A stretch of DNA of 5,618 nucleotides from an uncultured Actinomycetes bacterium (GTDB lineage Bacteria; Actinomycetota; Actinomycetes; Mycobacteriales; Mycobacteriaceae): assembly GCA_903911165.1 (NCBI GenBank), contig CAIWCQ010000215.1:1-5618 (forward strand), read 5' to 3'. The notes below the pieces were generated by a model. That model was not told the DNA's origin, did not search any database, and saw nothing but the letters and a program-made list of their open reading frames with translations. The position numbers and the translations under genes were made by a program. Position 1 is the first letter of the stretch, and the number at the start of each line of letters is the position of its first letter. Below, piece by piece: positions 1 to 4,942 of the stretch.

Positions 1-945
1 GTGATCCTGCGCACCGTCATCGGCGCCACCGATCCGGCCCGGCTGGCCGCCCTGCGCGAAGTCTTGCCGCGGGTGTTGAGCCTGGGGCCGTGGGCGACGC
101 TGGCCCTCTATCGTCCGAAACTTCAGCAACGCCGTCCGTGGCGGTATGTGCGCCGGCGCCTCGATGAGGCGGACGCGCTGTTGTACGCCGAGATCGCGGA
201 TCGTCGCGCCGATCCGAACCTGGCCGACCGGACCGACGTGCTGGCCATGCTGGTGCGCGCCGCCGGCGACGACGGCCGACAGATGAGCGACACCGAGTTG
301 CGTGATCAGCTGATGACATTGCTGGCCGCCGGGCACGACACCACCGCCACCGCGCTGTCCTGGGCCCTGGAGCAACTGACCCGGCAGCCGGCGATCCTGG
401 CCAGGGCCGTGCAGGCCGCCGAGGACAGCGCCGCCGGTGATCCGGCCGGGGACGAGTATCTCGATGCGATCTGCAAGGAGACCCTGCGGATCCGCCCGGT
501 CGTGTTCGACGTGGGCCGAACCCTCACCGCCCCAATCGAACTCGGCGGGTACCGGCTTCCCGCGGGTGTCATGGTCGTCCCCGGGGTCGGACTGGTCCAT
601 GGCAGTGCCGCGACATACCAGGAGCCGGATCGGTTCGATCCGGACCGGATGTTGGGCTCCGATCCGAGATCAACGATCCTGAGCCCGACCACCTGGCTGC
701 CGTTCGGCGGCGGGAACCGCCGATGCCTGGGCGCTAACTTCGCGTTGGTCGAGATGAGGGTCATTCTGCGCGAGGTGCTGCGCCGGGTTGAGTTGGGCAC
801 GACGACGGCGCGGGGAGAGCGTCAACGGGTGCGCGGGGTCATCCTGGAGCCGCACCGCGGCGCCCGGATTCAGGTGCGCTCGAGGCGTCCGGCCGCGACG
901 GCCTCGCTGGCCGCACCGTCGGCCGCCCAGTGCCCGGTGCGCTAA
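1..945 (+). CDS. Cytochrome P450, CYP138-like, 5' end missing
   Basis: This is the C-terminal 314 residues of a cytochrome P450 monooxygenase, a haem-thiolate enzyme that inserts oxygen into a small organic substrate using electrons from a ferredoxin or similar partner. All hallmarks of the C-terminal part are visible: the I-helix oxygen-activation motif AGHDTT at residues 110-115, the ExxR pair of the K helix at E160 and R163, and the haem-binding loop FGGGNRRCLG at 235-244 with C242 as the iron ligand. The stretch DPNLADRTDVLAM (about residues 71-83) together with the I helix recalls mycobacterial CYP138/CYP135-type enzymes; the substrate is unknown. Bacterial P450s are usually 400-460 residues, so about 130-150 N-terminal residues lie left of the window, and the GTG at position 1 is probably an internal Val codon. 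The alanine-rich tail after residue 295 is not part of the core. The gene ends inside the stop codon of the opposing NMNAT gene. Confidence 0.95.
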   Translation: MILRTVIGATDPARLAALREVLPRVLSLGPWATLALYRPKLQQRRPWRYVRRRLDEADALLYAEIADRRADPNLADRTDVLAMLVRAAGDDGRQMSDTELRDQLMTLLAAGHDTTATALSWALEQLTRQPAILARAVQAAEDSAAGDPAGDEYLDAICKETLRIRPVVFDVGRTLTAPIELGGYRLPAGVMVVPGVGLVHGSAATYQEPDRFDPDRMLGSDPRSTILSPTTWLPFGGGNRRCLGANFALVEMRVILREVLRRVELGTTTARGERQRVRGVILEPHRGARIQVRSRRPAATASLAAPSAAQCPVR

Positions 946-1631
946 CGCCACCGGAGCAGCATTGCCAGAACGGCGGGATGCAGGCACGACCGCAGCGTCT
1001 GCAGGTCGTCATTCTTCAGCGCTTCCCGAACTTGAGTTGAGCTCATCTGGCCGAACGGATCGTCGGAGGCGGTCCGCACCGCGTAGATAGTGCCCGCCGC
1101 ATCGCTGCCTTCCGTGCGGCCCGCACGCGTGACCACCGCGACCCCCGAAAGTCCCGCTCTCGCCGCGTAACGGAAGTGGTCCTGGCCGCACAGATAGATG
1201 ACGCCGATGCCCTCGCCGGGAAACCGTTCGTGCAGAACGCGTTCGAGCGTGGCTGTGACCTCGGGAAAGTCAGGCCAGTGGCCCGAGACCGAGCTCTCCC
1301 AGGACGCCACCGCCAGGAACGGATGATCCTTGGTCGCGGCGGCGCACAGGGCGAGGCGTTGGGCGGCGGGAAAAAACGTCTCATCATGGTGCTTGCCGGA
1401 CAGGTACTTGCCGGACAGGTAGGTGTCATGGGATGGCGAAAGGAATCCGCCGACGACGTCGAAGCCGTACTCGGACTCCAGCGTGTCTCGAGCGCGGTCG
1501 AACATCGCGACGTGCCCACGATGAATCGGGTTCAGCGCACCGGTGGTTAATAGCACGCACCGTCTGCCCCGCGGCGCGCGCGCCAAGTTTCCCGCGATCT
1601 TGTCGACGGGCCAGTGCTCAGTCGAAGACAT
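942..1631 (-). CDS. Eukaryote-like NMNAT (nicotinamide/nicotinate mononucleotide adenylyltransferase)
   Basis: This 229-residue nucleotidyltransferase probably joins NMN or NaMN to the AMP part of ATP to give NAD or its deamido form. The ATP-binding signature GALNPIHRGH is at residues 31-40 and the second signature SSTQVREAL at 197-205. Between them, LSPSHD (64-69), SWES (110-113), LCGQD (147-151) and VVTRAG (166-171) follow the order seen in human NMNAT1 (SP..DAY, TWES, LLCGAD, CVTRAG, ISSTKIRRAL). It therefore looks closer to the eukaryotic NMNAT type than to the housekeeping bacterial NadD. Residues 71-80 are a perfect five-residue duplication, YLSGK twice. The open frame continues upstream to 1865, but that part lies entirely inside the ARH gene. 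The ATG at 1631-1629 leaves a short leader before the ATP motif and overlaps the ARH stop by 14 nt, so this start was chosen. Translational coupling to ARH is likely. Whether it prefers NMN or NaMN cannot be read from the sequence. Confidence 0.86.
   Translation of the reverse strand: MSSTEHWPVDKIAGNLARAPRGRRCVLLTTGALNPIHRGHVAMFDRARDTLESEYGFDVVGGFLSPSHDTYLSGKYLSGKHHDETFFPAAQRLALCAAATKDHPFLAVASWESSVSGHWPDFPEVTATLERVLHERFPGEGIGVIYLCGQDHFRYAARAGLSGVAVVTRAGRTEGSDAAGTIYAVRTASDDPFGQMSSTQVREALKNDDLQTLRSCLHPAVLAMLLRWR
1392..1421 (-). repeat. 15-bp perfect tandem duplication inside the NMNAT gene
   Basis: Two identical 15-bp copies (plus strand cttgccggacaggta) lie head to tail at 1392-1406 and 1407-1421. 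On the coding strand they begin exactly on a codon and encode YLSGK twice (residues 71-80), so the reading frame is kept. The loop follows the SPxxD motif, where human NMNAT1 has DAYKKKG, near the substrate side of the fold. Absence of any nucleotide difference between the copies suggests a recent slippage or strand-exchange event. Confidence 0.95.
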
Positions 1632-2646
1632 ACGCCGCGGCGACATCGATCCAGGCGCTGTAGCGGGGCTCCAACCTGGTGAGCCAATGATGCGGCCACA
1701 CGTCGCCGTACCCGCCGCCGAGGAAGAACCCGGCAATGGCGCCGAGGGTATCGCTGTCTCCCCCGGTGGTCGCCGCTCTGCGCAATGCTTCCAGCGGGTC
1801 ACCGGGAAGCATGTCGACGCACAGCAGTGCACATGCCAGCGCCTGGGGTGATTGCCATCCCTCACCGCCGTAGTGCGGAAGCGACGGGTCCGCTACCCAG
1901 GGATCAGCGAGGAACTTCGGTGCGGCGTTTCGGGCCTGCTGTAGCGCATCACGCACCGCCAGCATCCCGGATTGGATGAGATCGGTTGCTGCCATCGGGT
2001 TTCCGGCGCGCGGATGGTCGATCAACCACGGCGCGGCGGCGCTCACCATAGCGTCATCATGGCTGATTTCAATGGCGTGGTGAAGAAGACCGTCGCTCAT
2101 CATCACCCTTGGATCGGACGCAATGATGATTCGGCGCAGCAGGCCGGCGGCCAGCAGTGCCGACGCGATGGCCGCGCCACCGCCATGGGTAGTCGCGGCC
2201 TGCCATGCCGACACCGGCTGCCACAGTCCGTCGGGCAGGAAGGCGCACGGCGAGACGCGCATCACCGCACCGCAGGCGTCGCTGTCAACCACGGTGGACC
2301 GACACCAGTCACGGCCAGAGTCCAGATCGCGCAGCGCGGTTCTCGTCGTGCGTCCGATTCCTCGCATGCCCGGGTCGTGCAGCCACGCGAGCCAGCCGGC
2401 GAGGATCGCCGCCTGCAACTCGCTCACACTCTTGCCGGCCGCACCATCCAGAGCCCGGGCAAGATGCAGGGTCATCTGGGTGTCGTCGGAGACGATCAGC
2501 CGTTCAGGAAGTTTCGGTCCCCGCAGATCAATCAGCGTCAGTACGTCGTAGCTGAGCCGTTCGTTGGGATATCCCCACGAATCGCCGTAGGCGACGCCGA
2601 GCATGGCGGCGCGAAAGTTCGATACACCTGTAACAGATGAACCCAT
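1618..2646 (-). CDS. ADP-ribosylglycohydrolase (ARH/DraG family)
   Basis: This protein of 342 residues (343 if the GTG one codon earlier is used) belongs to the ADP-ribosylglycohydrolase family, two-metal enzymes that hydrolyse the bond between ADP-ribose and a protein side chain or small molecule. The motifs, numbered from the GTG, appear in the usual order: GVAYGDSWG (18-26), SDDTQ (54-58), SDACGAVMRVSP (123-134), the THxHP-like THGGG (154-158, degenerate after TH) and GGDSDTLGAIAG (296-307). The metal-binding acidic residues D55, D56, D298 and D300 with T301 are intact, so an active enzyme is expected. The length is normal for the family. No signal peptide is seen, so it is cytoplasmic. 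GGGGGAG lies only 2 nt from the GTG at 2649 but 5 nt from the ATG at 2646, so the ATG is preferred. It is the middle gene of a vWA-ARH-NMNAT unit and shares 14 nt with the NMNAT gene. The natural substrate is unknown. Confidence 0.92.
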   Translation of the reverse strand: MGSSVTGVSNFRAAMLGVAYGDSWGYPNERLSYDVLTLIDLRGPKLPERLIVSDDTQMTLHLARALDGAAGKSVSELQAAILAGWLAWLHDPGMRGIGRTTRTALRDLDSGRDWCRSTVVDSDACGAVMRVSPCAFLPDGLWQPVSAWQAATTHGGGAAIASALLAAGLLRRIIIASDPRVMMSDGLLHHAIEISHDDAMVSAAAPWLIDHPRAGNPMAATDLIQSGMLAVRDALQQARNAAPKFLADPWVADPSLPHYGGEGWQSPQALACALLCVDMLPGDPLEALRRAATTGGDSDTLGAIAGFFLGGGYGDVWPHHWLTRLEPRYSAWIDVAAAYVFD

Positions 2647-2652
2647 CACAAC

Positions 2653-2658
2653 TCCCCC
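2653..2658 (-). promoter_or_regulatory. Ribosome binding site deciding the ARH start
   Basis: On the minus strand a GGGGGAG-type Shine-Dalgarno precedes TT, then GTG, then ATG. Spacing is 2 nt to the GTG (2649-2647) and 5 nt to the ATG (2646-2644), which favours the ATG. Confidence 0.65.
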
Positions 2659-2661
2659 GTG

Positions 2662-2686
2662 TGTTTGCAGATCTGGACAGCAAACA
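2662..2686 (-). promoter_or_regulatory. 7-bp inverted repeat just upstream of the ARH ribosome site
   Basis: TGTTTGC (2662-2668) and GCAAACA (2680-2686) are perfect inverted copies around an 11-nt spacer that contains AGATCT. In the operon transcript this can fold as a hairpin ending a few nucleotides before the ARH Shine-Dalgarno. As DNA it could be a dyad operator. The arms are AT-richer than the surroundings. No protein or ligand can be assigned. Confidence 0.45.
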
Positions 2687-2725
2687 TCGGCGTGCTGCCG
2701 CCATTCACCAGCGACAGCACGCCGA
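2687..2725 (-). terminator. 11-bp hairpin between the vWA and ARH genes (attenuator or partial terminator candidate)
   Basis: TCGGCGTGCTG (2687-2697) and CAGCACGCCGA (2715-2725) form a perfect 11-bp, GC-rich inverted repeat with a 17-nt loop, starting 15 nt after the vWA stop codon in the direction of transcription. It is followed by ATGTTTG rather than a clear run of U, so strong intrinsic termination is uncertain. It could reduce read-through into ARH or protect the end of a processed vWA transcript. It directly abuts the second inverted repeat at 2662-2686. Confidence 0.55.
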
Positions 2726-2739
2726 CGTCCGCCACGGGG

Positions 2740-3408
2740 CTAGGCGCCCCGCTTGCGCTTCTTCTTCGGCGCCTCACCCATCGCCTCGGCGCGATCAGCC
2801 GCAGTGAAGCCCTCGCCGGCAAGGTAGCCACGCTTGAGATCGGACATGACGCTGGACGCCCGCGCGTAAGTGGCCTGGACCGTGGCATGCGACCGCTTGT
2901 CGTAGGTCATCGCGTAGCGCCGATCCACGCCCATCCGCTCGCCCACCGCAACGGCGTCGATGTCCGCACCCAGGAAGATGAACTCCCAGCCGTAGACCTC
3001 ACGCTGCTCGGTGATCAGCTTCTTGACCGCCTCCCAGTTCCACTGGCTGCTGGAGTTCTCCATGCCGTCGGTCATGATCAGACAGATCACCTGGCCGGGC
3101 CGCTGATCTTCAGGCAGCGCGGCGAGCTGGGCGCCCACCTCGGTGATGAACCTGCCGGCCGAATCGAGCAGTGCTGTCATCCCGCGGGGCACCACGACGA
3201 ACTCCGGCACCTCTGCGATGGCGGTGGACGGGTAGAGCACCTCGTACTCGGTGTCGAACTGCGCCAGCGTCACCTCGCAGTACTCCGGCTCCGAGCGTTG
3301 GGTGTTGATGAGCTCCCGCCAGCCGTCTTCAGTGAACTCCTTCGAGTCGGCCATCGAGCCGGAGCGGTCGAGCAATGCCGCGATCAGGGTCTTATTGGAA
3401 TCGGTCAT
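2740..3408 (-). CDS. vWA-domain protein with intact MIDAS and basic C-terminal tail
   Basis: This 222-residue protein is almost entirely one von Willebrand factor A domain, a Rossmann-like fold that binds a divalent metal and usually mediates protein-protein contacts. The metal site is complete: DRSGS at 14-18 (D14, S16, S18), T78 in GMTAL, and D114 in MTDGMEN. Beta strands LIAALLD (8-14), VICLIMTD (107-114) and WEFIFLGAD (141-149) fit the fold. No signal peptide or membrane segment is present, so it is intracellular, in contrast to secreted vWA proteins. The tail KKKRKR (215-220) is strongly basic and could contact nucleic acid or an acidic partner. The start ATG at 3408-3406 follows a strong Shine-Dalgarno. 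It is the first gene of the minus-strand unit, 93 nt before ARH. The exact role is unknown; a scaffold or regulator of the two downstream enzymes is an inference from gene order. Confidence 0.9.
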   Translation of the reverse strand: MTDSNKTLIAALLDRSGSMADSKEFTEDGWRELINTQRSEPEYCEVTLAQFDTEYEVLYPSTAIAEVPEFVVVPRGMTALLDSAGRFITEVGAQLAALPEDQRPGQVICLIMTDGMENSSSQWNWEAVKKLITEQREVYGWEFIFLGADIDAVAVGERMGVDRRYAMTYDKRSHATVQATYARASSVMSDLKRGYLAGEGFTAADRAEAMGEAPKKKRKRGA

Positions 3409-3413
3409 GTGTT

Positions 3414-3420
3414 ACCTCCC
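3414..3420 (-). promoter_or_regulatory. Ribosome binding site of the vWA gene
   Basis: The minus strand reads GGGAGGT, then AACAC, then the ATG: a near-perfect Shine-Dalgarno with 5-nt spacing. Its first two G residues are also the end of a 7-bp hairpin arm (3419-3438), and GGTAAC (3416-3411) can pair with GTTACC about 50 nt further upstream, so access to this site could be structured. Confidence 0.85.
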
Positions 3421-3438
3421 TTTTGGGCAGACAAAAGG
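3419..3438 (-). promoter_or_regulatory. 7-bp leader hairpin touching the vWA Shine-Dalgarno
   Basis: CCTTTTG (3419-3425) and CAAAAGG (3432-3438) are perfect inverted copies with a 6-nt loop. In the vWA transcript the 3' arm ends in the first two G of the Shine-Dalgarno, so folding would partly cover the ribosome site or present it at the foot of the stem. The U and A run in the arms makes the stem only moderately stable. Confidence 0.45.
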
Positions 3439-3450
3439 CCACGACGGCGT

Positions 3451-3470
3451 CCGGGGGCAGATGCCCCCGG
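3451..3470 (-). promoter_or_regulatory. GC-rich 9-bp inverted repeat in the vWA leader
   Basis: CCGGGGGCA (3451-3459) and TGCCCCCGG (3462-3470) are perfect inverted copies separated by GA; as RNA an 8-bp stem with a 4-nt loop is realistic. It lies 43-62 nt upstream of the vWA start codon. It is the most stable structure in the intergenic region and may be a transcript-level control element, an operator palindrome, or a terminator-like stem lacking a U tract. The heptamer GGGCAGA inside it (3455-3461) recurs at 3425-3431 exactly 30 nt away. Confidence 0.5.
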
Positions 3471-3525
3471 TAACCGATGTAAAGCCCCCGAACTGCGAAG
3501 AACGGCCCATCCGAAGCGGCCGTGG

Positions 3526-3543
3526 TTGATACTTTTATTCTAC
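3526..3543. promoter_or_regulatory. AT-rich island, candidate promoter core in the divergent region
   Basis: This is a markedly AT-rich stretch within the 221-nt divergent gap. It contains TATTCT on the plus strand (3536-3541) and TAGAAT on the minus strand (3543-3538), both matching the TANNNT -10 pattern of mycobacterial housekeeping promoters. No convincing -35 box is found at the proper spacing in either direction. It could serve the vWA unit, the hydrolase gene, or both. Assignment is tentative. Confidence 0.35.
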
Positions 3544-3582
3544 CGACGGCCTCTGACAAGCGCACTAAACCACGGCACCCAG

Positions 3583-3603
3583 TTTCGTTAATTGGCAACG
3601 AAA
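3583..3603. promoter_or_regulatory. Candidate operator: 7-bp dyad with 7-nt spacer
   Basis: TTTCGTT (3583-3589) and AACGAAA (3597-3603) are perfect inverted copies around AATTGGC. The 21-bp dyad ends 26 nt before the hydrolase ATG at 3630. Its size and symmetry are typical of a dimeric repressor site such as those of TetR-type regulators, but no regulator gene is in the window and it does not match an operator I can name. Confidence 0.45.
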
Positions 3604-3629
3604 ATCACCTCCGCGCCTACCATTCGCGA

Positions 3630-4901
3630 ATGGGCCTGCCCGATCCGCTGCGACGCATCCACGTCCCGCGCGACCTCGACTCGGTGACCGATATCGGACC
3701 CGAGGATTCAGCCGAGGCGGGTGGGGTCAGCGCTCGCAAGGTCGAGGCGATGTGGCGATCGGTCCGCACTTGGTATCGCAGCGGGGTCCATCCGGCGATG
3801 CAGGTGTGCGTGCGGCGCAACGGTGCGGTGATCCTCAACCGAGCCCTCGGGCACTCCCGCGGCAACGGCCCGCACGACGGCCGGGACACCGAGCGAGTGG
3901 CTGCGACTGTCGACACCCCGTTTTGCGTCTACTCCACGTCGAAGGCGATTACCGCCTTCGTGGTCCACAAACTCGCTGAACGCGGTGTGCTCGGCATCGA
4001 CGATCCGGTCGCCGACTACATTCCCGGCTACGAAAAGCACGGCAAGCATGCGATCACCATCGGCCACGTGCTCGATCACCGAGCCGCGGTACCGAACCTG
4101 CCGCGCAAGGCCCTCGATCTGGACAACCTCGTGGACCGCCGGTACATGGCCGACATCCTCATCGAGGCCGCCCCCTTCGCGAAGGCCGGTCGCTATCTCG
4201 CCTACCACGCGGTCTCGGGCGGGTTCATCCTCGGCGAGGTCGTGCACTGCGCCACCGGCAAGACCATCCGCGAGGTGCTTGCCGAGGAGTTCCTCGATCC
4301 GCTGGGGTTTCGCTGGACCAACTACGGCGTCGCGCCCGACGATGTCGACAAAGTCGCCCTCAACTACGTCACCGGCCCGCCCACCGCACCGCCGCTGTCG
4401 AGCCTACTGAGCCGCGCACTGGGTCTCGGCCTGGACAACCTGGTCACGCTGACCAATGATCCACGTTTCCTCACCGGAATCGTGCCGGCGGCCAATACGG
4501 TGACCACGGCATGGGAGTTATCCCGGTTCTTCGAAATCATGCGTTGCGGAGGTGAACTCGACGGCATCCGGGTGATCGAGACCGACACGATTCGCGACGC
4601 TCTGATCGAACGGTCGCACCTGGAGATCGACTTCTCGCTGGGCTACCCGACGCGGTTCTCCCACGGCCTGATGCTCGGCGCACAGTTGGTGAGTCTGTAC
4701 GGCCTGAACACCCAGCACGCCTTCGGCCACCTCGGCTTCTCGAACATGCTCGCCTGGGCCGACCCCGAACGGGCGATCTCGGTGGCCGTTCTCAACAGCG
4801 GCAAGCCGATCGTCTATCCGGAGATGTACCGCTTCCTGGGCACCATGCAGCGCATCACCAGCGAGATGCCCAAGGCGCCGAAGTCCGAGCGGATGCTGTA
4901 A
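3630..4901 (+). CDS. Beta-lactamase-family serine hydrolase (EstB/LipE-type esterase)
   Basis: This 423-residue protein has the class C beta-lactamase/penicillin-binding-protein fold used by bacterial esterases such as EstB and the mycobacterial LipE/LipD/LipL proteins. Motif one is STSK at residues 102-105 (S102 nucleophile, K105 general base) in the context [11 protein letters not shown]. The tyrosine motif is YHAVSGG with Y192. A HLG triplet in FGHLGFSN (365-372) occupies the place of the third, KTG-like motif. The N-terminal sequence [14 protein letters not shown] is characteristic of LipE-like proteins and begins shortly after this ATG. An in-frame GTG at 3522 would add 36 residues without resemblance to the family and would run across the AT-rich island and the dyad, so it was not used. 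No signal peptide is seen. No good Shine-Dalgarno precedes the ATG. The substrate is probably a short-chain ester; a true lipase or beta-lactamase activity is not implied. Confidence 0.88.
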   Translation: MGLPDPLRRIHVPRDLDSVTDIGPEDSAEAGGVSARKVEAMWRSVRTWYRSGVHPAMQVCVRRNGAVILNRALGHSRGNGPHDGRDTERVAATVDTPFCVYSTSKAITAFVVHKLAERGVLGIDDPVADYIPGYEKHGKHAITIGHVLDHRAAVPNLPRKALDLDNLVDRRYMADILIEAAPFAKAGRYLAYHAVSGGFILGEVVHCATGKTIREVLAEEFLDPLGFRWTNYGVAPDDVDKVALNYVTGPPTAPPLSSLLSRALGLGLDNLVTLTNDPRFLTGIVPAANTVTTAWELSRFFEIMRCGGELDGIRVIETDTIRDALIERSHLEIDFSLGYPTRFSHGLMLGAQLVSLYGLNTQHAFGHLGFSNMLAWADPERAISVAVLNSGKPIVYPEMYRFLGTMQRITSEMPKAPKSERML

Positions 4902-4930
4902 GAACAAGCACGATTGACCCGGCTGCGAAC

Positions 4931-4936
4931 AAGGAG
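4931..4936 (+). promoter_or_regulatory. Ribosome binding site pointing to an ATA start
   Basis: AAGGAG is followed by ACTGAC and then ATA at 4943. The 6-nt spacing is ideal for initiation at this ATA, and there is no ATG, GTG or TTG in the dehalogenase frame at a usable distance from it. Confidence 0.75.
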
Positions 4937-4942
4937 ACTGAC

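Noticed and set aside
1..3. GTG at position 1 as the true start of the P450
   Set aside because: A 314-residue protein would lack the N-terminal third of the P450 fold; the sequence aligns to the middle of CYP138-like proteins, so the codon is an internal Val at the window edge.
1632..1865. N-terminal extension of the NMNAT frame to a start at 1865
   Set aside because: The extension is completely inside the ARH coding region in another frame, has no NMNAT-like sequence, and the ATG at 1631 gives a normal family architecture.
1972..2640. Plus-strand open frame (222 codons) opposite the ARH gene
   Set aside because: It lies wholly antisense to the motif-complete ARH gene and shows no family resemblance.
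3409..3480. NAD-binding riboswitch in the leader of the NAD-related unit
   Set aside because: The leader hairpins are suggestive, but I could not match the conserved cores of the known NAD riboswitch classes, and these are not known from mycobacteria.
2659..3591. Long plus-strand open frame (310 codons) opposite the vWA gene
   Set aside because: It is antisense to a clear vWA gene with an intact metal site. The translation is rich in His, Arg and Leu without recognisable motifs, typical of an antisense frame in high-GC coding DNA.
3392..3598. 68-codon minus-strand frame in the vWA leader
   Set aside because: It uses a TTG start without a ribosome site, runs through both hairpins and overlaps the vWA start out of frame. 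A leader peptide is possible but unsupported.
3522..3629. Upstream GTG start that would lengthen the serine hydrolase by 36 residues
   Set aside because: The added residues do not resemble the family and would be encoded by the AT-rich island and dyad; the ATG at 3630 fits the LipE-like N-terminus.
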